Position numbers and translations under genes: made by a program
Notes under the pieces: model-generated
Seen by the model: only the letters and a program-made list of their open reading frames with translations
Database searches by the model: none
Told to the model about the DNA's origin: nothing
Shown: positions 35,797-49,091 of the stretch, piece after piece
Layout of the letters: each line of letters starts with the position of its first letter
How positions within the stretch are numbered: the first letter of the stretch is position 1
Assembly (NCBI GenBank): GCA_022495005.1
Contig: JAGYXB010001106.1
Coordinates: 124,001-188,000, forward strand
Direction: 5' to 3'
From: Rhyacophila brunnea
Taxonomy: Eukaryota; Arthropoda; Insecta; Trichoptera; Rhyacophilidae
Length of the DNA: 64,000 bases

Positions 35797-36827
35797 AAAA
35801 AATCGATTACTAAAAAATATTTTTATTTGATATGAGTAAGTAAAATAATGTCTTAAAACTAGTTCAGCTATCATTATTAACTTTAGTAATAATACACAAA
35901 ATTATAATGAATCGCTAAAACTAGTAAAAATGCAGATTTGGTATCATACTTCTAAGATATGAAATTTGTAGTATTTTATCTAAGATAACTGTATATATTT
36001 AAAAAAAAAAACGAAAACTTACTCGTATAGGTTTTGATTGACATGAAAATGATTTTAATTTCACCGTACTAATAATTATTCCGTACAATATTGAGCGATA
36101 TTTATTTTGACTATCGCTACATTCAAGTTTAGCAGAGCTTATTTTTAATATACTTGAGTGTTCTGTAAAATTATTAATTTATCTTTCAGCTTTAGCTTAA
36201 AAAATAATACGTCATAACAATAACTTTTTATTAATTTTGGGACACCTTGTTAAAAATCTGTCCGATCGTTTTTCGCAGAAACGGTATATTTTTTACAATC
36301 ATTTGAAAAGCTACGTAATAAACATTCCATTAAATGTCATTTAAAAGCTTTTTATTGGCGCAAATAAATAACCAATTTGTAGCTGAGACACGAACGAAAT
36401 AAAAAACGAGGAGCTTTTTGTTTGATGAAAGATGAAATAATAGCCTTTTACTTTACGTGAATTGTGTTCATTGAATATTTTCCATTATTGTCACGTTGGT
36501 GTGGTAACTATAGAGTACATAGTTTCTATTAACAAATCTTGCTTTGTTAACTTTTTTCTTATTATGCTTTCATTAATACACTATGTATAAAACTAATACA
36601 ACATTACTGAAAGCTTTCTTTACAAGAAAAGTTATTTAATACACTTTTAATTAAATAGGCATGGCTGTTAACTATTTTCCCAACTAATTCGGTCAGAGTG
36701 CGGGTCAACACACAGATAAAAAGACAACACGCATTTTTATTCAGCCATGGGATTGTGACACAATCGTTCTACTAACCTTTAGGTTACCTTTATGATGCTA
36801 ACATGCCCATATTATCATTATTTGGTT
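35797..36827. other. AT-rich DNA, no gene recognised
   Basis: Nothing supported here. Confidence 0.55.
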
Positions 36828-36985
36828 TTACGAGAAATATATATTTATTAGCAACTTTCTCAACATATTATATCCAAACTCTGTGTCCATTGAAAAAAAA
36901 ACTTGTGAATTTTTGCTAGACCCAAGATTCGAACCCGGGATCGTGATATTATAAGCCGACGTGTTACCGTGTGGCCATTGTGACG
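36828..36985 (-). mobile_element. SINE family A, copy 6 (3' truncated)
   Basis: Head on the - strand with cacaatggccacacggtaac and B box gggttcgaatc. The body breaks off after the tttctcgtaaaac region, so the 3' palindromes are missing. Confidence 0.78.
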
Positions 36986-37060
36986 ATAAAGTCTTGTAAA
37001 TCATAAATAAATAATTCATAGATTTTACTTAGCCAGTATCGAAAAGTACTGTTTTATGAG

Positions 37061-37417
37061 TAGAGCTTGTGATTTATCGACATTTTTCATCAAGAATTGG
37101 TTTTTAGGTTACTCGAGAATTCTCGAGATTTTCGAGAAATCGATGTTATTTTTAGCGTTTTTCTTTCATTTTGTCGGTCAAAATTATTTTCCTACGGTTC
37201 CGTTTAAAAATTAAAGAGCTTTGTATTTTTAGGTCTTCCGTCCAAAAAAAATTTCTCCAAGAAATTTAGGAAATTCATTCTTCATCAATTCTTGTGAAAG
37301 ATGATTTCTCTAGAAATGCGAGTTATCGAAAATCTATTTCTCAAGATTCGTGAATAGCCTTTTCTGATTATTTTTTGACAATTATTGTCGAGACGAGATT
37401 TCTCGATCACACCTCTA
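37061..37417. mobile_element. hAT-type MITE with 8 bp target duplication
   Basis: Ends tagagcttgtgatttatcga (left) and tagaggtgtgatcgagaaat (right, opposite strand). Flanked by tttatgag (37053-37060) and gttatgag (37418-37425), 7 of 8 matching. Inside are many tctcgag/ctcgaga words, likely subterminal motifs. 357 bp and noncoding. Confidence 0.75.
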
Positions 37418-40400
37418 GTTATGAGGTAGATTTTAAGCCGAAGGGTTTTTTTTAATGTAAACGAGTTTTCATCATAGGTACTTACTTACCTTAATAAGGG
37501 ACAAAAACGCCAGAAAATATAAAGATGTTTAAAGTAAGACTAAACAGCACTGATTGAATAAAACGGTACGATTATAATCACAGAATATTAGAATATAATT
37601 GTTAATCTATGCATTTATAAACTCATCGTAAATATGTTATCATCATAGATGAGAAATTTTCTGTGTAAATTGCATCGGTTTTGATTAAATATAATAATTT
37701 TATTAAGTTACACGTGGCATTTTCGTTTAATTCAGAATTCACACCGTGCTGAAGTTAATAGAAGGGAAGATATGGTTTCATTATGTAAGTACAAATTCGT
37801 ACTGAGGCTGCGAAGTCAATAATAGACATTTTGGTGAATACAAATCACTCAAATTTTATTTTCAACGTACAAAAAGTTCCGTCAGCGAGACCTATTTCGT
37901 GGCAAAGTTTCAACTTCTTTTGGTAGGGTCTTAATTAGTAAGAAATATTTTGATTACACAAAATTTTATTTTCCTTTAAAATTATAAATTGTCCATTATG
38001 TCCTTTTGGCATAGTGATTACGTTTGCTCAAATTTGAGTACATAATACAATTAGGTATTTATCACGCTATTCAAATATTTTACACGTATGTTTATATTTA
38101 ATTAAATATCCAGATTTTTTCCCATTATTTAATGGGTACGTGTTTATATTTCCAGTCTACTGAGTCCGTGTACATCAATTTTGCAAAATATTTACGTATG
38201 AATTCACATCAGGCTAACGAAAAAAAAATGTTCCAAACACGCAAGCGCAAAAGTTGTTAAATAATTTTCGAAACTTTTGTTCGCCGTTATCGTAAAAACA
38301 AAATAAATTTACATGGTGGCATTGTAGAACAAAATTTTAATGGTATGATTATTTTTAGTAGGCATGTTCGAATCATCGTGTAACACAACTTTTTGAGTTG
38401 CGTTTTCATGATGATTTTTTTAGTATGTACTACAAAATAAGATTTATTATTAGATCCTGTGTGATGAAATTTTATGACAATAATAATATTATATTGTCGG
38501 CACATAAATACGAATTCATTTTTGGAATGTGAAAATTTGAAAGTCAATACACTTTTATTTTAAGGTTTGATTTTTACCTATGTACCTACTCTTTTGTCAT
38601 ATTTCATTTATAATAGCACATGAATATACATTGTGGGCTTTTCTCTCGTTTTTCGTTATTAAATATTTGACAAAAAATGCAATATGATATATATTAAATA
38701 AGTACAAAAAATATAATAATTTTAGCATGCAATCATTATCATAAAAATAAGTTAAAATGTTATAATTTTATGTAAATAACTACCTATCATATTTAAATGG
38801 GAATATTTGTATTTTTCTTACTTCAAATTTGGTGATATTTGGGATATCCCTATGACGCGCTCTTTTGTACGCCTAAACCGATGTTTCGAATTTATTGCAA
38901 AACTAACATAATGTAATATATATCTCGACATAATATTCTGAGAATTGTTCTCATTTAGACGAAATATATATTTTGCATGAATATATGTGTTGCTATTATT
39001 TTCTTGTACCTAAGTGTAGCACATCTGTTGCGATTGGTCGTATAAAGGGCTGTTATGCAAATTTGAATCTGCATTGTAAATAGTACTTTAACTAGTAAAT
39101 AATATGTTATAGAATACAATAATTTATTCAATTTATGAAAACTATCTTTTACGTATATATAATAAATGATAAATCAATTTTCTCCTGTAATATTGGTAGT
39201 TTTGTAGAAACGTTGTATTGCCAGAACGGCTGTTTTAATATTCTCAATGAAGATATTCTGAAATAGTTCCGAAACTATAAGATTTATACATCATGCTATC
39301 AAAACTAAATTATCAATTATCAAGAGAGAGAAATTTAAAAAATCTAAATAAACAAATACCTACTCGCTATTCTTTTTTGCAATGCTACTTCCCTGGACAT
39401 AATTTTGAGTCATCCACCACATGACAGTAAAGTTCTCCACTACCTCTTTATCTTTGCAGTCTGACGATGGTTTCCTGTAAAATGTGCAATTTCTCCTAGT
39501 CACATTTTATATGTATTTTTCATTCAATATCTGATCTTCTTATTTTTGGGTTAGGCACCTCGTCTCACAACTATTGGCCAAATTATTGTTTCAATTACCT
39601 TTGTTAAAAAGTAATATATATATAATATATATGTGCGTGTGAGTGTGTGTACGTATACAATATTTCAATAGAAAACATTAGGGTTACTTATCTGCATGTT
39701 TTTTTTTATATAACGATTCCGCCATATACTTACTAATCGGGTTGTTTTTACGAGTATTAGAGATAATATTTACAGATAAAACCATGGAATTTATAATAAT
39801 TACTAACTAACTCTGTTTATTTGGCCGCATAATGCTGGCTCTATCTTGTTTTCGAAGGACGCCTAAAATATAGCAATTACTATTTATCAGGCGGATAAAT
39901 ATTTATTCACTGGTCATATATTTAAAATAATACCAATCCATCACTGTATATCTTGATGTTTTTCTTCTCGGCCAATATGAAAGTAAGAAAGATTTAATAA
40001 ATAATAAAAACACTTAAAATATTAATAAATTTATTTTCCGAGAGAATGAAATGTGAGACAATAAAAGCTCTCCGCGATGAAGCAAAATATCAAAAAAGAA
40101 CTGTGGAAAGATACAAAGGCATTTTAAATTTCAAGTTCTCTCAGTAATATTAATTCATTTTTTAGACAACATATCTGGAAAATCTGCTTTTGTGAGCTTT
40201 TGTTTAGTAAGTAGGCACTACAGCTGTTCTGTATATTGAATATTCAGAATTCGGAATGATATTAAAATATTTAAGCTTCAGTATCGATTCAATTCATAAT
40301 ATAATTTTACTTGGATATTGTATATAGATTATGTATAGAGTTGGTTATGAGAAAAATGAAAGAAAATGTGTATATTGACATTTTACATGAGAAACTAAGG

Positions 40401-40599
40401 TCTAATTAATCTGATATTCATTATATTCAGTAAATTAACCATTAGTACCTCCCATCCTTAGATCCGACCGTGTTATGCCTAAGCTGTATTGAATTAATAA
40501 TTTTTATATATTATTACGATGGAAAACACCTGTGATAAACTCGATGTTAGTTCAATAATATTATCTTTTTAATTGACTATTTTTTTATTCAACGACTAA
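37418..40599. other. AT-rich DNA with one microsatellite; no gene recognised
   Basis: A (TA)n/(GTGT) microsatellite lies at about 39615-39652 (tatatatgtgcgtgtgagtg). No coding exon was recognised. Frames such as 38287-38547 (- strand) have random AT-rich composition. Confidence 0.55.
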
Positions 40600-40800
40600 C
40601 GACTTTGGAAAGCGCTTCAGTGAGTATTAAAACCCATTAGTTAAACTTTGTCGCAATTAAGTATGACTCCTTTTAGTGGTCTAGGTGCGTGGGCCCGATA
40701 CCCAAGAGATAAAGGTTCGATTCCTGCGGGGTGTCTTTACAATGTGTTTTTACAAAAAGATTTTATGTATGTTCAATATTATCTTTATATTAAATTTCAT
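40600..40800 (+). mobile_element. SINE-like element B, copy 3
   Basis: Leader cattagttaaactttgtcgc, a tRNA-like module at about 40663-40735 with perfect B box ggttcgattcc and an A-box-like tagtggtctagg, and body tttttacaaaaagatttta. The tail is lost. The module resembles a Pro-type tRNA more than those of copies 1 and 2. Confidence 0.6.
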
Positions 40801-43649
40801 ATAGTAAAACAAAATATAAGTTCGTTCCATTGACTTATACTAAAGCACAGTATTATGTACATATAAACTATGTATAATAATATTTAAGGCGAAATTAAGT
40901 GTTACAGTAGTGGTACTAATAATATTGAAGGAATTACAAAACATGCCATTTCATATAGTTTCTTAAAAAAATATTATTTAGTATTTTTTATTATGCAAAA
41001 GTTTTCAATAAAAAATGGTACTCGTACCTCGGTTGAAAGCTTTCGCCTTATTATGACATATGTTTAATGGTTATATTTATTGTTAATTTATTATAAGTTT
41101 CGTCAACCATTTCGAAAATAGCGGTATTTTAATGTACCTATATTTTTCTAATACATTATGTAATATTTCTGCAAAATAAAAATGTATTCAACTTAAATTG
41201 GTTATATTATCAATCGAGTGTCAATATCGTCCCAACACCGAATGTCGAATATTTTAAGATATTTTTTTTAATACACTTGTTTTCCAATAACTTAATTACA
41301 TTGCTGTATTATTATATACCTAATACAATATAAGATTAACAGATTACAACGTACGCCTTCCTTTCTAATACAACAATTTTATTTATGAGAGTGATTATCT
41401 GACTTTATCCAGACAGATTGGGTTTTCTTTTTCTGGCTTAATCAACCCTCTAACTCTTCTCGTTATCAACAGATGGCATCCAATAGACAAAGAATAAAAA
41501 TAAACTTGCATCTCACGTTCTTAATACTTAACCGAAATACAAATAATTATTATTAGGTATGTACTCAAAAAGATTATTGTGAAAACATAATTAATAGAGA
41601 TATTTAAGTAAATAACCCGAAATTCTGTTAGATTTATCATCTATATTCTCTGATTAATTGTTTTCATCTAATACTATTTTTTTATATATAAAGAAGAGTA
41701 TTGTGGCTTTATAGCGATTAGCAAATGTGTCATAATAATATCTTTATCTCAATAGCAAAATCACACGGTATGTTTTCATATGTTTTTTATTAAGTAAGTA
41801 CCTACCTACCCAATTGTATGGGTAACAAACCAACAACCTATGTCTCCTGAAAACTAAGTAACCTCTACTTTGTGAAGGTTCCTATCCTCCGTTTAGTACT
41901 GGAAATGGTTATAAATTTATATTCATAATATATAATAATAATTATTCTTCATTTTACAATAAAAATTGTATATTATGGAATAATTATTACACCACTTTTC
42001 ACCACTAGTTGATAATTAACACCATTGACGTGATATTATTTTGCGGGTAGGTACTAAAGTAGTTAACTAAGATATTAACTTTGATCGAATTGATTATAAC
42101 GATAAATCTATCCGCCTCTCTGTACAAACCAAGTACATAATAATATTTTATATGTAATTCAGAAATGATAGTATATTATATTATAATGATATTACTATCA
42201 GTTTAGATTGTTGTTGGTATAATACGAATAAAGTTTTCAAATAAACCAAGCATGTAATTCATCATTTTAGCATACATATTTATCACAAAGAGCGAAAGCT
42301 TTTTTCAACAATGTAAACGGCTCATAAGAAATTGATGTGGGCTTTATATCTTATTTTTATTTTCAACCGTTCTCAGCTTGCATACGCAATGCGAATTATT
42401 TATACAACAGAACATAAAAAAAGTATATAATCATGTTTACACAAATATTATATACCCACTTATAATATTGTACCATTAACGTTTGCAAGACTTATTTCAC
42501 TGGGTCGCCGTAGATAATAAAGTTTAAAAGTAATAATATATGTACCTACGTAGGGAATATTTTAATAACAAGTAACGTAAAGTATAATATATTATTGTAA
42601 TGTTAAATAAGTTTTATTTAAAATACGGTAAGTAGGATTGAGACTGTAAAAGTAAAAAAATAGAATATGAAAAGTATGCGATTACACGTCCAAAGTCTAG
42701 GACAGGTTAGTTAAAAGTGTGGTAAAGTTATTTCATAATAATATACTTACTTAAGTTATTTAATGATGAAAACTTTTACTTAGTATAAGGAAAACTTTGC
42801 ACCTGACTCAGGTATATTTTGAAATTTAACAATGAATGACCGTATTAAAGTAGATTGCAACCCTTCAGTTATGTTTGTTTAACCGTTTAGGCATTCCACT
42901 TGAGGTTTATTAATCATTATAAATGCGGCATCACCGGAATAACTTCAAGTTGAATTTGACGAAATGTTAATGAGCATTCCATATCTTTACTAATTAGATA
43001 TAAACTAGATGAAATATCATATGAATATTTTACTTATTTAATAACCACAGTCATTTGAAATGTTGAATGGAAAGCCGATTGAATAATTTTATACACTAAT
43101 GTCGATTGAAAATACTATATTAAATATCATTTATATGCAACGATTTGATATTATATGAAGCGACCCAATCATAGAGGTATCTTAACTATCGAATATAACC
43201 ATACTCTTAATTCGTCTGTATCTATCCAAATTACTAGATTTTAGGAAAACACATAATTTTATTATATAAACAATAACGTCCTGAATTCAAATATACGTTT
43301 TCATGTCCCTCACTGGTGATAATTGTGTAATATTTTAAAGGGCCGGCCTTTTACATTTATTTCTTCCGGATTTAAGACATTCGTCGTCTTTTCTATCAAT
43401 TCAATATAATTCTTAACATTTACCTCCAACACCATAACTGTAATAAATTTACGACAGGTTTACCTTTATTGTCCAATATAAAGATAGGGAATATCAGAGG
43501 TCGTAACCAGGCGAACTTCCAGGTCCATTTTTATATGGCATTATATATTTTATGCAAACCTGTCCTTGTACCTATATTGCTTTTCACAACCTCTGCTATT
43601 TTTATTGCAAGAGCCATGATTTAAAAAATAAACTCATCACCCGTGTCCT
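40801..43649. other. AT-rich DNA, no gene recognised
   Basis: No exon, RNA gene or repeat partner was recognised. A near-palindrome, aaagggccggcctttt, sits at about 43338-43353. Confidence 0.55.
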
Positions 43650-43895
43650 TTCCTTGGATGTATCCGGAAATTTGTACGTAAACAGTTCACCGCAGGACAC
43701 TTATTCGTGCGCCGCAGTACGTGAAACATGAGTTCGTGTAACATTTAATCAAATGACGAGTTCTTTGTTGAAAATTTCACCGTACATATGCTACAATATG
43801 TGGCGAATTTTATGAGATGTCTTGGTACTGTTCGGTTATCAGGAATACAGCGGAAAATACATTTCGAAAATAGCCGATAAACTGGATTATTTTTT

Positions 43896-43960
43896 AGGTT
43901 AACCAAACCTAATCTAACCTAACCCAACCCAATCTAACCTAACCTAAACTATCCCAAACT
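43896..43960 (-). repeat. Degenerate (TTAGG)n-type array, - strand
   Basis: Loop region of the foldback element, written ctaatctaacctaaccca on the + strand: CCTAA-type units, which read TTAGG on the - strand, with several CCCAA variants. TTAGG is the ancestral insect telomere repeat. Confidence 0.7.
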
Positions 43961-44042
43961 AACAAATAATCCAGTATATCGGGTATTTTCTAAATGTGTT
44001 TTCCGCTGTATTCCTGATAACCGAATAGTACCTATGTCTTTA

Positions 44043-44067
44043 CTAGGTTAGGTTAGGTTAGGTTAGC
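44043..44067 (+). repeat. (TTAGG)n array, + strand
   Basis: Four clean ttagg units in the right arm only, in opposite orientation to the array in the loop. Confidence 0.85.
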
Positions 44068-44270
44068 GTTAATCTAATTGGAACAGTACTATTTGCAAAC
44101 TATCGCCGCATTTTGTAAGATACGTACAGATGTATTCCACGGTGAAATGTTCAACGAAGAAGTCGTCATTTGATAAAAATGTTATACGAACTTATGATTC
44201 ACGTACTGCGGCGCATGAATAAGTGTCCCACGATGAACTGCATACGTACAACTTACATGTAACCGTCCTT

Positions 44271-46129
44271 GGAAGTACATCATTAGTGATCGGTTAACTG
44301 TTTTGAAATATGTATTATGAGAATTTTAGTTTTAGAATAATCAACCTCCTTCCAACTTTATGTGTTTAAGGAATCCAACCATTTCCAGATGTTGCAATGG
44401 GTATACTGTTGTTTGTATTCTATGTAAAATCTATGTTATTAACTTATAATAATTCACGAGTAACTCATATTCACAAAGAAATAAAGCTTCATTTAGCCGA
44501 ATTTTAATTTTACATACTACTTAAAAAAATATTTCAACTTTGAATTATCAGTCAGATCGAATACTGTTATATTTAATAGAACTAAATATAACAACACAGT
44601 CTATTTCTAGTGTCACAAATCGATAACGTTCAAATATCATGAACATCGTAATGCACCTACACCCGTCAGGAAATACCTTATAACACCGGAACTCACTATA
44701 CGGGATTTCATTTTATATAGCTGTATGCGATCACTGAGTGTTTTTCGTAAGCTCTGACATGCAGCTTTTGTATGGCAACATCTAGTGTAAAGTTCAAAAG
44801 CTCTCGCGAAGTAAACACTCCCTTTTGTCCGGTCATGTCGTGCTTTAACATCAGATTGTATGTATATAGTACTTGCACAGTATATCCAATCGTATTATAA
44901 CGTTTTATACATACACGACTTTAAATAATACTTAATAATTATATTGTTTCATTAGTGAATACTAATTACGATTACCTATATTAAGGATATTACACTAATT
45001 TGTTCACTGTCTTAATGAATTAGTATATCTTCCTAGAAATAAACTAATACCTAGTAATTATTGTGTATATATACTATATATCTTATAGGTATATGGAAAT
45101 ATTCTACGCTAATTTTTAGTATATAAATCATGGTAAAAGTAAGCGTAGAGGAGTACGATTTGTATGTTATTATAATCAATACGTATCAGTTCATTTTAAT
45201 CGTGCTTAGAAGATAAACGTTTTCCTTAAGACAACGAAAAAATGATCGAATTGCCTTAAACCTGTTAATTATATACTTAAATTAATGTATATTATGTAAA
45301 ATATTATTGAACTAGATATCTAAAAATGAAGAGTACGATAACATGGTATATTGGATATGTATTACGTGGAATGTGTAGTAATTTATTTTAATTAATCAAA
45401 CCAGTGATTTCGTCTTATGAATGGTTAAGCATTAAATTAATTGTCACCCATTATAATGATTAAGAAATGTTATTCCAAATACAATATCTATTTTAGTTAA
45501 ATAATTTTGTCAACCAAGATTATTTCATTCTAGCATTTAGCATTTTGCAAAATATGCATCGTTTGCGTGCATCTAGTTTTTTGACCTAATGTAGGTTAAA
45601 ATCCTCATTAACATACATAAATTATTTTCGAGACGATTATATGCACCAAAGTTAAGATCATATTATTATATAAATATATCTTTCATTAAGTCTTAGAATG
45701 GATTTTCAGTTATTTTTTGTAGATACTTGAAATTCATTACAAATGTGGTGATGCATTAAAAATCATTATATTAAAATATCAGTGCAGCAAGATGTACCAA
45801 ATTTGAAGTCCCCATACAACATTCATCCTATAAAACTAACTTCTCCGTTTTTAACTTTTCATGCTACAAACCTGATTCCAATGTCTATCTGTTTTTTATT
45901 TAATTTAATATATTTAGAAAAGAATCGAAATGCTGCGATTTTGTAATTTGTCATATTATGTAGCGATGCCTTATTTAAGACAAAAAAGAACATTTTTTAA
46001 AACATTAACTTTATAAAGGAAACAATATGCAGGTAATAGAAAAATGCTGGATTACCCAATTCAATCAATCGGTATATTGAATTTAATGGCTACGCCAAAC
46101 CACATCTACTTCGTATGATCACGGAATCC
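44271..46129. other. AT-rich DNA, no gene recognised
   Basis: 44640-44850 is more complex in composition (ctgacatgcagcttttgtat) but has no partner or long frame. Nothing else is supported. Confidence 0.5.
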
Positions 46130-46385
46130 TATATTTGGATATGAAAAATAAGTTTTTTAATGTCGCAGGAGCAGTTACCCAAGACTGAGGTTTCCTTTTA
46201 ACTGAATTTACGTTTAGACTTCCCTTTTTCTTGATCGTTTTTCATAGCTAAGGAACGTGACTCTCGATCTATTGCTTCTCTCAGGGCAGAGTGAAGGTTG
46301 TTTCTAGTAAGCTTCTTCACTTAGTCACTTCAGCGCACCGATGATTTTCCTCTACTTCGCCTTCCCCGGAGATTATCCGGTCCAC
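46130..46385 (-). pseudogene. Degraded RTE-type LINE 3' end
   Basis: On the - strand from about 46385, conceptual translation gives GRRSRGKSSVR-stop-SD-stop-VKKLTRNNLHSALREAIDRES. This follows the C-terminal signature of insect RTE-like LINEs (GRSPMRWSDQ...LHxAxDRxxWRS) with the two expected Trp/Gln positions turned into stops. The tail of the fragment (cctcagtcttgggtaactgc) recurs in inverted orientation at 50845-50960. The element is long dead and cut on both sides. Confidence 0.6.
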
Positions 46386-46624
46386 GCTAAATAATTGTAA
46401 TAAGTAACAAAAGCTAATAAAAAACTGCCGAAAAATCTTAAATAATTAACAAGTTAAGTTATGATCACAGATTAATAATTTGTTTGAGATATATTTTATA
46501 TCTAAACTCAACGTAAATACGTTGTCCACCTATATGTTTCGTCAATGTTAACTTTCTGATTAAAAAAAAATACCCAATCTCATATTATGTTAAGTGGACA
46601 TCGATGCAGTGCCTAATGAAACAA

Positions 46625-47150
46625 TCTTAATCTATATAAGTGTTTCCCAACATTATATTTGCCATGCGCCCCTAACAACATTTCATAGTTAACTACTAAC
46701 AAATTCTGAAAAAAAAATGAATTGCTTCAAATAAAAAATGCACATAGGCAATACTATTTTTAATATAACTTTCGTAAGTAATTACCTATGTATATTATAA
46801 TATTAGATGTACAACTCGGAAGAAAATTAGTGCGATCCTTATGCTTGATATGAGCTGCAAAGAGTTTTTATGTGAGGTACCTACTAACTTGGTCAATTTT
46901 AATCTTAAATCTCCACAATTTGTGATATCAAAACTTTTTTTTTACAGTAACAAATCATTTACAGTGCTAAAGTACCGCATTCAACTAAATATTATGATGG
47001 GAATGGCAACAGTATTTATTTCGGAAAGTCATGGTTGCAATATCTTTTATATACAAAAAGATATGTAGCAAATATTAATGATTTGCACATTGCCCCCCAA
47101 AACATTCAAATTGCCCCCCGGTGGGGTGTACCCATCGTTATAGTCTGTAA
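46625..47150. mobile_element. Decayed hAT-like element
   Basis: Left side gtgtttcccaaca with gccatgcgcccct and right side attgccccccggtggggtgt have the typical look of hAT ends (cagtgtttcccaacc...gcgcccc). The right terminus is too decayed to define a target duplication. A frame at 46841-47068 shows no transposase motif. Confidence 0.5.
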
Positions 47151-47504
47151 CCATGACGTATGTATTTACTTTATATTTTAAATTTATTTTAATCTTGATT
47201 TAAATAAGTAACCAGAAACCTTAATCAATTAGGTACCAATTAATTATATAAGCAGATTTTTTATGCTGATGGTTTATTTATGGCTCATAAGTATAATTTA
47301 TACTGTTATCTTTCCGTAGAAACATGATAACTAATTGTCAATATTCCGAATAAAAACGTGAGTAAAAGTGCCCACGACAGCAAATTTCCAGCGTGCCTCG
47401 GCATTATCTATGCATGAAAAAACAACATACGAACCAGCACTAACACAGTGACGTCATCAGGGATGGGCAATATGAAACTGGGCTGGTTATGCGTGCTTAG
47501 TAAG

Positions 47505-47540
47505 CCAGGGGTGGGAATATTTCAAGACCGCGCCCTGAAT
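47505..47540. mobile_element. hAT-like terminus fragment
   Basis: caggggtgggaatatttcaa followed by gaccgcgccc resembles the caggggtgggcaa class of hAT ends. No partner terminus was identified. Confidence 0.4.
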
Positions 47541-47737
47541 TTTTTCTTCTTCCGGTGGAACTTAATGACATCTCACCCTCTTCTAAATGGAGTATTTTAT
47601 TAATACTGACGCCCATTAAATGAAGGGAGCAGAGTTTTTAATAAAATCTCTCAAAGGTTTTTGATCTCTGTCGTTTATCTTAATTATGTAAGATTACTCA
47701 CTTAAAATTATAATGATCGTGTAGGTATTAAATATTT

Positions 47738-47880
47738 TTTTTTATTCAATGAATAATTCACAAGATTTAAGAATGTAACATTCTAATTATTGAATATACA
47801 TTTTCAAAAAAGATTTTTTCTATTGGTCATAATATATTTTCTCAGAAGTGTTTTCAAAATCATGTATGTTCAAAAAATAT
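47738..47880. mobile_element. SINE-like element B fragments, head to head (copy 4)
   Basis: 47738-47803 is the reverse complement of the element B tail (ttcaatgaataattcacaag). 47804-47880 is then the body in forward orientation (ttttcaaaaaagattttttc; tattggtcataatatatttt). The tRNA-like module is absent. The inverted junction recalls the rearranged copy at 19203-20019. Confidence 0.65.
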
Positions 47881-47891
47881 TTTTTTTTTTT

Positions 47892-48073
47892 GACCATGTC
47901 CGATCTTATGAAGATCATAATATGGACCTTCACAGAGTAGAGGTCTGTATTAACATATTTTTGTTTTTACGAGATATACACATTGAAAAACATGTGTTTT
48001 TGCCCTACCGAGGATTCGAAGCTGGAACCCACGACATTATAAACCGACACCATAGCACTCGACCGTCGTAGGT
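47892..48073 (-). mobile_element. SINE family A, copy 7
   Basis: On the - strand: B-box region gggttccagcttcgaatcct (mutated), shortened body, and 3' palindromic end with gaccatgtccgatctta on the + strand. An internal deletion removes the region around the gctgacatcc word. Confidence 0.78.
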
Positions 48074-48507
48074 TATACTTAAATAATCATAATATGTATG
48101 TATTCATAATTTTCCATTATGGGTCGTCCATATATGACGTCGCATTCTAAGGGCGGTCAATGTAATGAGTTGTGTCCGTCACAAAATATACTATGCTGAA
48201 ATCGATAATTTTAAACGAATTTGATTTTTAAAGATTGGGGATCGGTCAAAAATGTGACTGTATTTGGACTGGAAGCAAATGATTATATAACGAGGCGTAA
48301 CGTTATAGGGATAGGGCGCAAAATACAGAAAATATTATGACGTCATTTATTTATCACTGTTAATACTTACAAAAAGCCATCGAAATCATTTAAAAATATT
48401 TTTAAATTACAATCGATATAGCAGTTATGTCACTTATGTATGAAACGAATATGTGTTTATATAATTATAATATTGCGTCCTACACTACTTACTTGGTCTC
48501 TACATTG
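48074..48507. other. No gene recognised
   Basis: Mixed composition, no frame or repeat partner recognised. Confidence 0.5.
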
Positions 48508-49091
48508 CAGTGGCGGAGCATGGATTTAGGCTGTTAAGATCCACCATTAATAGCGCACACTAAACTTTGTCAGTTTTGCGTATTTGTTTTCATTGAAATA
48601 AGACTACCATTTACAGATGGTGTTGGTTAGTTTTTAAAATTCAAGTTAACCCTACGAAAACCAAGGCATAATATATAATATTAAAAAATACTCGTCTATC
48701 TATAAAATATCTAAAAGTATGCAATTAAATCATACATAACTTTGAATATTTTATTGATATAATAATATTTTTATTATACAGTTTGGAATAGGCAGGACTT
48801 AATAAATTTAAAAAAAATGAACCAACATTTAATATGTGTAATATGTATCCTTAATCCAACGAAAAAAATAAGTATGAATAAAAAAGCCTGCACAATTTTG
48901 TCGTATCGCCGATAATATACCAAAACTATTATGGTTTGGTTTAGGTAGGCATTAATTATTGATTTTTAAAAACTTACCAACACCATCTGTAAATTGTAGC
49001 CTTAGTACAATAAAATCACGTGTGACTAATAAAGTTTAACGTACACTATTTATGGCGGATCTTAACAGCCTACCTCCACCCTTCGCTTCTG
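48508..49091. mobile_element. MITE with about 130 bp inverted ends (family H), full copy
   Basis: The left end starts cagtggcggagcatggattt and the right end, on the opposite strand, starts cagaagcgaagggtggaggt. The arms continue inward together through ggctgttaagatccgcc, tagtgcacactaaactttg-type words, and cagatggtgttggt. Possible degenerate 8 bp target duplication: ctacattg and gtaaattg (6 of 8). Related copies at 54980-55700 and 34110-34325. Noncoding; a hAT affinity is possible but unproven. Confidence 0.82.

Larger units (their letters stand above)
43650..44270. mobile_element. Foldback element with inner and outer inverted arms
   Basis: Outer arms: 43690-43820 pairs with about 44105-44240 (ggacacttattcgtgcgccg on the left against gggacacttattcatgcgcc on the right's opposite strand). 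Inner arms: 43826-43895 pairs with about 43966-44035 (ggttatcaggaatacagcgg in both). The right side carries about 60 bp not present on the left, including a (TTAGG)n run. There is no open frame. The arms are roughly 80-90 percent alike, so the element is old or the arms evolved independently. Confidence 0.8.

Noticed and set aside
46841..47068. 75-codon frame as a small gene
   Set aside because: It lies within decayed hAT-like sequence and has no motif or context.
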